From positions 1 through 34,473 of IMG/VR virus record IMGVR_UViG_3300047476_000222: a stretch of 34,473 nt of DNA; one strand, given 5' to 3'. Under the pieces are notes generated by a model. The model saw nothing but the letters and a program-made list of their open reading frames with translations. It did no database searches and was not told the DNA's origin. A program made the position numbers and the translations under genes. This document shows, one piece after another, positions 13,625 to 20,446 of this stretch (its first letter is position 1; each line of letters starts with the position of its first letter). The stretch comes from a virus.

Positions 13625-13752
13625 CTATTGAGGTATTTTTAGAAATGGTGTCTATGCCTGTTTTAATACTATTATGGGCTAGTGTTGTAGTAAAACTGTT
13701 GCCACTATGGCTAATAATTGCAGGTCTTTTAGGAATAGGAGTAAGAAAATAA
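13621..13752 (+). CDS. 43-residue membrane protein
   Basis: A 43-residue ORF joined to the exonuclease stop by ATGA and to the SSB start by TAATG. It is almost entirely hydrophobic: VSMPVLILLWASVVVKLL and LWLIIAGLLGIGV, so one long or two short membrane helices. Its position between two recombination genes is unusual for a membrane protein. Function unknown. Confidence 0.5.
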   Translation: MTIEVFLEMVSMPVLILLWASVVVKLLPLWLIIAGLLGIGVRK

Positions 13753-14165
13753 TGGGTTCATTAAATAAAGTTCAATTAATAGGTCGCTTAGGTAAAGACC
13801 CTGAAATTCGTAGATTGCCTAGTGGTGATGCTGTTGCAAACTTCTCAATAGCTACTAGCGAGAAATACAAAGACAAAACCAGTGGCGAGCTTAAAGAAGT
13901 GACTGAATGGCATAACATTGCAGGATTTGGAAAACTAGCCGAAATCATGGAAAAGTATCTTACTAAAGGTAAAGAAGTCTATATTGAAGGGTCACTAAAA
14001 ACCCAAAAATGGACAGATGCCAATGGAGTAGAAAAATACAAGACAGTTATCCGTGCAGAGCAAATGTTAATGTTAGGTGGTAAATCAGAATCAAGCCCTA
14101 GTGCACCTAAAACACAAACACCACCTCCAAACTTATCAGATATTGATGACGATATTCCGTTTTAA
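13752..14165 (+). CDS. ssb: Single-stranded DNA-binding protein
   Basis: A 137-residue SSB from ATG 13752 (GGAG upstream). The OB-fold is clear: SLNKVQLIGRLGKDPEIRRL, VANFSIATSEKYKD, EWHNIAGFGKLAEIMEKYL, GKEVYIEGSLKTQKW. A Pro-rich linker and the acidic tip DIDDDIPF follow, the tail that binds partner proteins such as NinB, nucleases and helicases. It coats single strands during replication and recombination. The length suits a compact phage SSB. Confidence 0.95.
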   Translation: MGSLNKVQLIGRLGKDPEIRRLPSGDAVANFSIATSEKYKDKTSGELKEVTEWHNIAGFGKLAEIMEKYLTKGKEVYIEGSLKTQKWTDANGVEKYKTVIRAEQMLMLGGKSESSPSAPKTQTPPPNLSDIDDDIPF

Positions 14166-14191
14166 TTTTTTAACCACGAAGGAGAAGTAAA

Positions 14192-14320
14192 ATGAAAAAA
14201 GCACTTTTTGCAGTATTATTAACAGCATCATTTGCAGTATCAGCCGCTTGCCCACCATATGCACCTTATGGTTGCACGCCAATGCCTAATGGCAAGATGT
14301 TGTGCGGTTGCGGTAGATAA
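14192..14320 (+). CDS. 42-residue secreted Cys-rich protein
   Basis: A 42-residue ORF with a strong ribosome site (ACGAAGGAGAAG). Residues 1-19 are a signal peptide (KKALFAVLLTASFAVSAA). The mature peptide is about 23 residues, with four Cys and several Pro, Tyr and Gly (CPPYAPYGCTP, MLCGCGR). The Cys directly after the cleavage site could make it a lipoprotein, although the -3 residue is Ser rather than Leu. It could modify the periplasm or block superinfection; this is inference. A branched terminator follows immediately. Confidence 0.6.
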   Translation: MKKALFAVLLTASFAVSAACPPYAPYGCTPMPNGKMLCGCGR

Positions 14321-14327
14321 CCCTCTT

Positions 14328-14412
14328 TGGGTGGGATTCGGGGATGGCATACCCAAAAATCTGCTACTTCAGCGCAAAGCTGACTTTCGTGTGGTTTCCC
14401 ACCCACCTTTTT
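14328..14412 (+). terminator. Branched terminator-like structure
   Basis: A perfect stem TGGGTGGGA (14328-14336) with TCCCACCCA (14397-14405), followed by TTTTT at 14408-14412. Inside are a GGG/CCC pairing (14341-14354) and hairpin TCAGC-GCAAA-GCTGA (14369-14383). It closes the operon that ends with the small secreted protein. It resembles the minus-strand element at 9739-9847 in plan but not in sequence. Confidence 0.55.
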
Positions 14413-14429
14413 ATATAAAAAATATAATA

Positions 14430-14449
14430 ACCCTAAGCATTTGTAGGGT
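14430..14449 (+). promoter_or_regulatory. Short inverted repeat, terminator or operator
   Basis: Perfect ACCCTA-N8-TAGGGT followed by ATTTAG. It is too short and GC-poor for a strong terminator. It sits between the branched terminator and early promoter 2 and may be an operator or backup stop. Confidence 0.35.
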
Positions 14450-14479
14450 ATTTAGACTGATAAATACTTGATTGTATTA

Positions 14480-14520
14480 GGTTAAAAATATTTAAAAATA
14501 CTTATAAAAAAGTGTTTACA
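14480..14520 (+). repeat. Duplicated promoter module, copy 2
   Basis: Matches 10284-10324 at 37 of 41 positions, covering the A-tract upstream region and the TTTACA box. Confidence 0.8.
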
Positions 14521-14542
14521 AAGTGCTTAATCACTATATGAT
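14515..14542 (+). promoter_or_regulatory. Rightward early promoter 2
   Basis: TTTACA (14515-14520), 16 bp, TATGAT (14537-14542), with the same upstream A-tracts as promoter 1 and the same leader type (TACGAAAGG at 14563-14571). It lacks the TTACA/TGTAA palindrome of promoter 1. It would drive 14581 onwards. Confidence 0.62.
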
Positions 14543-14580
14543 GTTACTTATACAAACACACATACGAAAGGTAGTAAAAA

Positions 14581-14877
14581 ATGAAAATCACTCCAAACTC
14601 TTTTATTAAGCAAGAAACATATAACGCATCAGAAGAAGTTTTCGAAGTAGTAGCAGACCGCAAAGGTATCCGTTACGAAGTTCGCAGACCTACATCAGGT
14701 TCAACTGTTGCAGAATTACCATGTGGCTTAACTCCAGACTGCAAGCAACTAGCAAACTTATTAGCTAATGCTCCTGATATGCTTAGAGCTATCGAGTTTG
14801 TATTAGAAAACTGCGTATTAGATGAGCAAGCAGTAGAGGTATTAGAGGCAGTAGCAGTTAAAGCACGCAACTACTAA
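14581..14877 (+). CDS. Conserved-type phage protein, unknown function
   Basis: A 98-residue acidic protein, first gene of the second early unit, preceded by TACGAAAGG. The N-terminal half is beta-like (FEVVADRKGIRYEVRRP); the second half has the common phage pattern LANLLANAPDMLRAIEFVLE, seen in small hypothetical proteins of proteobacterial phages. No catalytic motif. Codon choice looks more ordered than in the neighbours, consistent with high expression. Confidence 0.6.
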   Translation: MKITPNSFIKQETYNASEEVFEVVADRKGIRYEVRRPTSGSTVAELPCGLTPDCKQLANLLANAPDMLRAIEFVLENCVLDEQAVEVLEAVAVKARNY

Positions 14878-14898
14878 TCACACGAAAGGTAAAACATC

Positions 14899-15291
14899 AT
14901 GGCTTGGATGAATCAAGAAAAGAAAGCAAAAATTGCCGCAACATTAAAGCAGGTTTTAAAGGGCTACAATTTAAAATATTCGCTAAAGGTTGCACATCAC
15001 AGTAAGATTATTATGACAATTCGTGAAGGCGATATTGATTTTATTGGAAACTGGCAAGAAACAAATAGCCAAATTGCTGATAGAGATTATTTGCAGATTA
15101 ACAATTATTGGATTAAAAACCATTTTAGCGGAAATGTAGCAGAAGTATTATGCAAAATTGATGAGGCTATGCGCTCTGCTGATTGGTATGACAAGTCAGA
15201 TGCTATGGTTGATTATTTTGAAACTGCTTACTATTACTCTATTAATGTTGGCGAATGGTGCAAACCTTATAAATTGAGCAAATTGTCATAG
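14899..15291 (+). CDS. Conserved-type phage protein starting MAWMNQEKKAK
   Basis: A 130-residue protein with ribosome site ACACGAAAGG. The start MAWMNQEKKAKIAATLKQVL and KIIMTIREGDIDFIGNW form a pattern I associate with hypothetical phage and plasmid proteins near replication genes, without a known function. The C-terminal half is rich in aromatic and acidic residues (DWYDKSDAMVDYFETAYYY). Predicted alpha/beta, soluble. It is followed by a good promoter at 15283-15311, which begins inside its last codons. Confidence 0.6.
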   Translation: MAWMNQEKKAKIAATLKQVLKGYNLKYSLKVAHHSKIIMTIREGDIDFIGNWQETNSQIADRDYLQINNYWIKNHFSGNVAEVLCKIDEAMRSADWYDKSDAMVDYFETAYYYSINVGEWCKPYKLSKLS

Positions 15292-15311
15292 ATGTAAATC
15301 TAATGTATTAT
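15283..15311 (+). promoter_or_regulatory. Promoter before the regulator and packaging block
   Basis: TTGTCA (15283-15288), exactly 17 bp, TATTAT (15306-15311). It would give a very short leader to the ATG at 15341 and could drive the ParB, glycosyltransferase and terminase block. A perfect inverted repeat overlaps the -10 box. Confidence 0.6.
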
Positions 15312-15339
15312 GCTCTTGTAACTACTCACAGGAGCATAA
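15308..15339 (+). promoter_or_regulatory. Inverted repeat enclosing the ribosome site
   Basis: Perfect 8-bp arms TTATGCTC (15308-15315) and GAGCATAA (15332-15339) around a 16-base loop; AGGAG straddles the loop and the right arm. It overlaps the -10 box and ends before the ATG at 15341, so it may be an operator for the encoded HTH protein or an RNA hairpin affecting translation. Confidence 0.5.
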
Positions 15340-15340
15340 A

Positions 15341-15622
15341 ATGGAACAAAATACTTCAAGCAATGCCGCATCAAAAGTGCGAGCATTGTTTAAGCGTGAA
15401 CAAAAACCGCTAACGCTTGCAGACATTAATAAATATCACCCTGAACTAAAGGCAACGCAAATCAGTATGGCTTTATCATACTTGCGAGCTAATCGTTATT
15501 TGACAAGGGAAACAGTCGCTAATAAAAACCCTAAAGGGCGCAAGCAAGTTTTTGTATATACATATCACGAAACTAAATTGCCAAAACCTCAACCAGTTGT
15601 AGAGGTAGCGAATGAAAATTGA
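15341..15622 (+). CDS. Winged-helix regulator-like protein
   Basis: A 93-residue basic protein. Residues about 8-70 look like a winged helix: KVRALFKREQKPLTLADINK, then ATQISMALSYLRANRYLTRE as the recognition helix region, and a Lys/Arg wing (NKNPKGRKQVFVYTY). A short Pro-rich tail ends it. It is the first gene after the promoter at 15283-15311 and may regulate that promoter through the palindrome there. It overlaps the ParB-like gene by 11 bp. Confidence 0.62.
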   Translation: MEQNTSSNAASKVRALFKREQKPLTLADINKYHPELKATQISMALSYLRANRYLTRETVANKNPKGRKQVFVYTYHETKLPKPQPVVEVANEN

Positions 15623-16226
15623 GCAAATTGATGTTGAAAAACTAATTCCATATGCTTTAAATGCAAGAGTTCACTCTGAAGAACAGGTAACACAAATTGC
15701 AAGCTCTATTAAAGAGTTTGGATTTAATAATCCAGTCCTAATAGATGCAGACAATGGGCTAATTGCAGGTCATGGCAGGGTCATGGCGGCTAAAAAACTT
15801 GAAATAGATAAAGTCCCTTGTATTAGATTAACAAACCTGTCAGAAGCTCAAAAAAAGGCTTACATTCTTGCTGACAATAAAATTGCTCTAAATTCCACAT
15901 GGGATGAAGAATTGCTAAAGGTAGAGTTTGAGCAATTGCGTGAATTAGATTTTGATTTGGATTTGACTGGATTTAATGGCGGTGAAATTGCAAATATTGA
16001 GCTAGATAAAGAGAATGGCGAAACTGACCCTAATGCTGAATGGGAAGGTATGCCTGAATTTAACCAACCAGATAAAACATCATTCCGTCATGTAATAGTT
16101 CATTTTGAAAATAATGATGATGCGGCAGAATTTTTTAGCATCATAGGTCAAGGCCATACGGATAAAACAAAGTCAATTTGGTATCCTGAACAACAAGACA
16201 TGGATACAGAATCAAAGCGTTATTAA
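15612..16226 (+). CDS. ParB-like nuclease-domain protein
   Basis: A 204-residue protein. Residues 1-75 are a ParB/sulfiredoxin-like domain: IDVEKLIPYALNARVH, IASSIKEFGFNNPVLID and the nucleotide-binding GLIAGHGRVMAAKKL (GHGR at 53-56). A helical AYILADNKIALNS follows, then a distinct C-terminal part (FRHVIVHFENNDDAAEFFS). Related phage proteins lie beside terminase and are often fused to DNA methyltransferases; no methyltransferase domain is seen here. It may nick or mark DNA at modification or packaging sites. Next gene is a TAGT-like glycosyltransferase. Confidence 0.85.
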   Translation: MKIEQIDVEKLIPYALNARVHSEEQVTQIASSIKEFGFNNPVLIDADNGLIAGHGRVMAAKKLEIDKVPCIRLTNLSEAQKKAYILADNKIALNSTWDEELLKVEFEQLRELDFDLDLTGFNGGEIANIELDKENGETDPNAEWEGMPEFNQPDKTSFRHVIVHFENNDDAAEFFSIIGQGHTDKTKSIWYPEQQDMDTESKRY

Positions 16227-16228
16227 AA

Positions 16229-17152
16229 ATGAGCTTAAATCCGCAGTTTCCATTGTATATCCCTAGTAAGGGAAGGCATGAATACATGATTACAAGCAAA
16301 GTTTTGACTGAGCTTGGAGTTAAGCATTTTATTGTCGTAGAGCCACAACAGGTAGATGACTATCAACGAGCAGTAAAAAATATGAATCTATTGGCAACGA
16401 TTCTACCTTTGGATATGTCATATAAAGATAAGTATGAGCTATGTGATGACTTTGGATTGACTAAAAGCACAGGGCCAGGTCCGGCTCGTAATTTCGCATG
16501 GGACCATTCTATTAAAAATGGTTTTGCTTGGCATTGGGTTATGGATGACAACATCACTTCATTTAGACGCTTAAATAAAAACGAAAAAGTCAAAGTCAGT
16601 AACGGGTCAATATTTAAAGCGATGGAAGATTTTGTATTGAGATATAAAAATATTGCAATGGCAGGACCAAACTATTATATGTTTGCGCCTGCTAGAGTAA
16701 AACAACCTCCTTTTATTATGAATACAAGGATTTACTCATGCAATCTAATCCGTAATGACTTAGCGTTTAGATGGCGTGGAAGATATAACGAAGATACTAT
16801 TATATCGTTAGATATGCTTAAAGCAGGATGGTGCACAGTTCAATTTAACGCTTTTCTACAACAGAAAATGCCAACTCAAACTATTGGCGGTGGTAATACT
16901 CAAGAGTTTTATCACGCAGAAGGAACAGTTCAAGCAGGTCAAAAGTATGCCGACACAGGAACATTAGCAAAGTCTCAAATGCAAGTTAAAGTCCATCCTG
17001 ATGTATCTAAATTGGTTTGGAAATTTAATCGCTATCATCACCATGTAGACTACACACCATTTAAAAAACAAAAGCTCATCCGCAAGGAAGACATAGAAAT
17101 TCCTAAAAAGCCAAACGAATATGGGATGAATCTAAAAAAGATTAAAAAATGA
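16229..17152 (+). CDS. TAGT-like glycosyltransferase, candidate DNA-base glucosylation enzyme
   Basis: A 307-residue GT-A protein. Motifs: PLYIPSKGR (8-16), IVVEPQQVDDY, the GPGPARNFAW loop (82-91), the metal-binding HWVMDDNI (DDN at 106-108), and RWRGRYNEDTIISLDMLKAG (181-200) with WCTVQFNAFLQQK. A later GGGNTQEFYHAEGT and HHHVDYTPF complete a pattern I associate with TAGT, the TET/JBP-associated glycosyltransferases of phages predicted to put sugars on hydroxymethyl-pyrimidines in DNA. ParB-like and terminase neighbours fit that setting. No TET/JBP dioxygenase or nucleotide hydroxymethylase is visible, so the substrate is unresolved. Confidence 0.72.
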   Translation: MSLNPQFPLYIPSKGRHEYMITSKVLTELGVKHFIVVEPQQVDDYQRAVKNMNLLATILPLDMSYKDKYELCDDFGLTKSTGPGPARNFAWDHSIKNGFAWHWVMDDNITSFRRLNKNEKVKVSNGSIFKAMEDFVLRYKNIAMAGPNYYMFAPARVKQPPFIMNTRIYSCNLIRNDLAFRWRGRYNEDTIISLDMLKAGWCTVQFNAFLQQKMPTQTIGGGNTQEFYHAEGTVQAGQKYADTGTLAKSQMQVKVHPDVSKLVWKFNRYHHHVDYTPFKKQKLIRKEDIEIPKKPNEYGMNLKKIKK

Positions 17153-17373
17153 GCAACTGCAAATCATGTAATACTATTGCTGTATATGATATGAGTTGTA
17201 AATTTTGTAGAAATCAAATATTGATGGACGAACCATGCAAATATCTTAGAAAACAATTGGCAGATAGAATTAAAAAATATGGAGATTTAGGCACATGGCA
17301 AATAGAACCACATTGTAAGTGCTCTAATAAATGTAAAAGAATTGAAAATATGAGATTGGCAAAAGCAAATTGA
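17149..17373 (+). CDS. Cys-rich, zinc-ribbon-like small protein
   Basis: A 74-residue protein with CKSCNTIAVYDMSCKFC near the N-terminus (two CxxC pairs) and a second Cys cluster (PHCKCSNKCKR) near the C-terminus, joined by a basic helix (YLRKQLADRIKKYG). It probably binds one or two zinc ions and may contact nucleic acid. It overlaps the glycosyltransferase by ATGA and the next Cys-rich ORF by TTGA. Function unknown. Confidence 0.6.
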   Translation: MSNCKSCNTIAVYDMSCKFCRNQILMDEPCKYLRKQLADRIKKYGDLGTWQIEPHCKCSNKCKRIENMRLAKAN

Positions 17374-17528
17374 TTCACACAAACAAACATCAGTCAAAGC
17401 AAGGCATGAAATTCTGCGTATCATGTATGAGATGGATGCCTGACTTTGGAGGAAAGAATATAACAAGTGAGGACAAACTAACATTCCGATGGAAATGCGG
17501 TAAGTGCTTGGAAGATAAACATGGCTAA
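17370..17528 (+). CDS. 52-residue zinc-ribbon-like protein (TTG start)
   Basis: A small ORF with two CxxC pairs (FCVSCMRW and KCGKCLED) spaced about 25 residues apart, the pattern of a zinc ribbon. The likely start is TTG 17370, overlapping the preceding stop as TTGA, as used at 1748; an internal ATG at 17406 would give 40 residues but its AAGG is too close. It ends 8 bp inside the small terminase gene. A packaging or endonuclease cofactor role is possible but only by position. Confidence 0.5.
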   Translation: MIHTNKHQSKQGMKFCVSCMRWMPDFGGKNITSEDKLTFRWKCGKCLEDKHG

Positions 17529-17994
17529 ATCACTAATAAGCGACAAAGAATGGGAAAAGCTCCGCATGGAGTATGTTTCCTCAAATATAACTATTAGAGA
17601 GCTTGCTGAAAAGTATGGCCACTCTGAAGATGCAATAGAAAAAAGAGCAGGCAGAGAATCATGGACGGATGCAAGACGGAAGCTGTCGGCAGAAGTATTA
17701 GCAAAAGCTGATGCAGAGTTAGCAGAAAAGCGTGCTAAAGAGCTAATAGAGTTTAATGAGCAGGATTTAAAAATAGCAAAAGCTATTAGAGCCCAAATAG
17801 CAAAACATATTAATGATGCAATGGCTACTGGTATTCCATTAAGCTCATCTGAACTTAGAAGATTAGCAAGTTCGGCAGAATCTGCACAAAAAATTGGACG
17901 ATTAGCTCTAGGGGTTAGCACTTCTAATAATGAGCATACTGGGGTAAACGGACAACCTTTAGTCCCTGTGCTAGATGTTCACTTCGTAGACTAA
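17521..17994 (+). CDS. terS: Terminase small subunit
   Basis: A 157-residue protein. The N-terminal HTH (WEKLRMEYVSSNITIRELAE, KYGHSEDAIEKRAGRESW) would bind the packaging start site. A helical centre (LSAEVLAKADAELAEKRAKE) provides oligomerisation, and the C-terminus would contact the large subunit. The next gene, overlapping by one base at TAATG, is the large subunit, which makes the call firm. No cos or pac site could be recognised. Confidence 0.82.
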   Translation: MAKSLISDKEWEKLRMEYVSSNITIRELAEKYGHSEDAIEKRAGRESWTDARRKLSAEVLAKADAELAEKRAKELIEFNEQDLKIAKAIRAQIAKHINDAMATGIPLSSSELRRLASSAESAQKIGRLALGVSTSNNEHTGVNGQPLVPVLDVHFVD

Positions 17995-19181
17995 TGGCAA
18001 GAGTAGAGTTCCCAAGAAAATATCAGGCTTTGTTTAGACCTAGCCGATATAAGACTTATTATGGTGGCCGTGGCTCTGCTAAGTCATGGAACTTTGCTAG
18101 AGCATTGCTAACAATTGCTCACAATAGAACTATTAGGGTGCTATGTGCTCGTGAACTACAAACTTCAATTAAAGATTCCGTTCACAGACTATTATGTGAC
18201 CAGATTGAAAGAATGGGGTTATCTGCACATTTCACGACAGTTAATAATGAAGTGCGTGGGATTAATGGGAGCTTATTCCTATTTGAGGGTCTAAGGCATA
18301 ACGCCAACAAGATTAAATCCTTAGAAGGCATTGATTACGCTTGGATTGAGGAAGCTGAGAAGGTAAGTGCTGACAGTTGGGAGATATTGGTTCCGACCAT
18401 TCGTAAAGAGAACTCCGAAATATGGATTTCATTTAACCCTGCTGATGCGCATGACCCAACTTATCAAAAGTTCGTATTAAATCCACCTGACGATTCAATC
18501 GTGCAAAGGGTTTCATGGCGTGATAATCCTTGGTTTCCTGAAACGCTTAGAAAAGAAAAAGACTATTTAGCAAGAGTAGACCCTGATGCTTATGCCCATG
18601 TATGGGAAGGCGAAACAATTAAGCATAGCGATTCACAGGTCTTGTCTAATAAATGGATTATTGATACATTTGATGAGGCAGACCTTGGCTTTCCTTATTT
18701 GGGTGCTGACTGGGGTTTTGCGACTGACCCAACTGTATTAGTGCAGTTCTTTATTAAGGAACGAACTATGTATATCAGGCGTGAGGCTTATGGCTTAGGC
18801 GTTGAAACTGTCGATTTGCCTAACCTATTTGAAAGCATACCTGATTCAAGCAAATATACTATTAGGGCAGATAACGCAAGACCTGAGATTATTTCGCATT
18901 TAAGGCGGCATGGTTATCCAAGATGTGAGGCGGCTAAGAAGTGGGCAGGCAGTGTTGAGGATGGAATTAGTTGGCTTCGTGGTCTAGAAAAGATTATCAT
19001 TCATCCTGAGTGCAAGCATACGATTGATGAAGCTCGACTTTGGCAATATAAGACTGATAGATTGACTGGAGATGTATTACCAGTTCTAATAGATGCTCAT
19101 AACCATTGTTGGGATGCGATTCGTTATGGCGCACAGCCTTTGATTAAACCTGCAAAAAATATGATTATGGAATGGGCATAA
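17994..19181 (+). CDS. terL: Terminase large subunit (PBSX-like)
   Basis: A 395-residue packaging motor. The ATPase half has Walker A GGRGSAKS (24-31) and Walker B IDYAWIEEAE (113-122). The nuclease half has LGADWGFATDP (Asp239), RADNARP (Asp293) and a C-terminal LIDAHNHCWDAIRYG with a third Asp. It cuts concatemers and drives DNA into the prohead through the portal. Length and motif order match the PBSX/terminase_3 group, members of which mostly package by headful; whether this phage does is not shown. Confidence 0.95.
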   Translation: MARVEFPRKYQALFRPSRYKTYYGGRGSAKSWNFARALLTIAHNRTIRVLCARELQTSIKDSVHRLLCDQIERMGLSAHFTTVNNEVRGINGSLFLFEGLRHNANKIKSLEGIDYAWIEEAEKVSADSWEILVPTIRKENSEIWISFNPADAHDPTYQKFVLNPPDDSIVQRVSWRDNPWFPETLRKEKDYLARVDPDAYAHVWEGETIKHSDSQVLSNKWIIDTFDEADLGFPYLGADWGFATDPTVLVQFFIKERTMYIRREAYGLGVETVDLPNLFESIPDSSKYTIRADNARPEIISHLRRHGYPRCEAAKKWAGSVEDGISWLRGLEKIIIHPECKHTIDEARLWQYKTDRLTGDVLPVLIDAHNHCWDAIRYGAQPLIKPAKNMIMEWA

Positions 19182-20446
19182 TGGGAATACTAGATAAATT
19201 TTTAAATAGACAAACAGAGCAAAAATCTTATTCTGCTCCTCAATTATTAGTAGCCCAATATGGCTCTGCTCCTAGATTTAATAACTGGAACACAGACCTT
19301 GCAATCAAAGAGGGTTATAAGAATTCAACATGGGTATTTGCTTGCGTAAAACTTAGAGCAAGCTCTGTCGCTTCAGTGCCTTGGAAAGCAGAGCGCAAAG
19401 TTGCTGATGGTTGGCAACATGAGCCAAGTTCAGACCTGCAAAAACTATTAGACCGCCCAAATCCTGATATGGATAGAGCGTTGTTCTTTAAATATGTTGT
19501 TCAGCATTTAGACCTTTCAGGCAATAGTTTTATTTCAAAAGTGCGTGCAGGCGCAGGCAATCTCCCTCGTGAACTTTGGGTATTAATGCCTAATCAAATT
19601 CGTGTTGAGCCTGATACTATTAGGCTCGTTAAAGAATATATCTATACAGGCTATGGGCAAAAAAAGATTCCGCCTGAAGATATGATTCAGTTTTTATATC
19701 CTGACCCATCTAATTTATATTTTGGCGTTGCACCTTTGATGAGCGTAGCGCAAGCGGTTGATATTGATAACGAAGCAGAACGCTTCCAAAAAGTATCACT
19801 TCAGAATCGTGGTTTATCTGATATTCATTTTGAAGTGCCGCCTGATGCAACTGCCGAGCAAGTAGCGCAGATGCGTGAAATTTATAATAATGCTCAATCA
19901 GGTTCAGCCAATGCTCGCAGAGCTTTATTTTCTAGCGCAAAAGCAACTCCATTAAATACAAGTGCCGCAGAACTAGACTTTATTAATTCACGCAAGTTTG
20001 TTCGTGATGAAATCTGTTCAGCTTATGGCGTTCCGCCTCCAATGGTAGGCAACTATGAGAGCGCAACACTAGCTAACATTGAAACAGCCCGTCAAATCTT
20101 TTGGCGTGACACAATTATCCCATTGTTAGATGAGATTGAAACTAAACTTAATCTTTCATTGGCTGTTGATTTTGGTCCTGAGTGGCGCATTAAATACGAC
20201 ACATCCAATGTTGATGCACTGCAAGAAAACTATACAGGCAAGGTTGATGATGCTGTCAAACTTTGGTCAATGGGCGTATCTTTTAACGAAATCAATGCTA
20301 AATTAGAATTAGGTTTTGAGGATGTAGATGGTGGCGATGTTGGTTATTTGCCTAGCGGCTTACTGCCTACTGACTATGACCCAACACTAGCAGAGCCAAA
20401 AGGTTTATCTCCTGAAGAATTATCCAAGCTGTCATACGGAAAATAA
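19181..20446 (+). CDS. Portal protein (HK97-type)
   Basis: About 421 residues from ATG 19181 (overlapping the terminase stop as TAATG); ATG 19172 in the same frame adds three residues. The sequence matches the phage_portal family: STWVFACVKLRASSVASVPW near the N-terminus, LQKLLDRPNPDM, FKYVVQHLDLSGNSFI, and a core ending in FVRDEICSAYGVPPPMVG. It forms the dodecameric ring for DNA entry and exit and the seed for head assembly. Normal length. Confidence 0.92.
   Translation: MGILDKFLNRQTEQKSYSAPQLLVAQYGSAPRFNNWNTDLAIKEGYKNSTWVFACVKLRASSVASVPWKAERKVADGWQHEPSSDLQKLLDRPNPDMDRALFFKYVVQHLDLSGNSFISKVRAGAGNLPRELWVLMPNQIRVEPDTIRLVKEYIYTGYGQKKIPPEDMIQFLYPDPSNLYFGVAPLMSVAQAVDIDNEAERFQKVSLQNRGLSDIHFEVPPDATAEQVAQMREIYNNAQSGSANARRALFSSAKATPLNTSAAELDFINSRKFVRDEICSAYGVPPPMVGNYESATLANIETARQIFWRDTIIPLLDEIETKLNLSLAVDFGPEWRIKYDTSNVDALQENYTGKVDDAVKLWSMGVSFNEINAKLELGFEDVDGGDVGYLPSGLLPTDYDPTLAEPKGLSPEELSKLSYGK

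Noticed and set aside
15612-16226. A plasmid-type ParB partition protein
   Set aside because: No ParA or parS-like repeats are seen, and the position beside terminase matches the phage ParB-like nuclease group instead.
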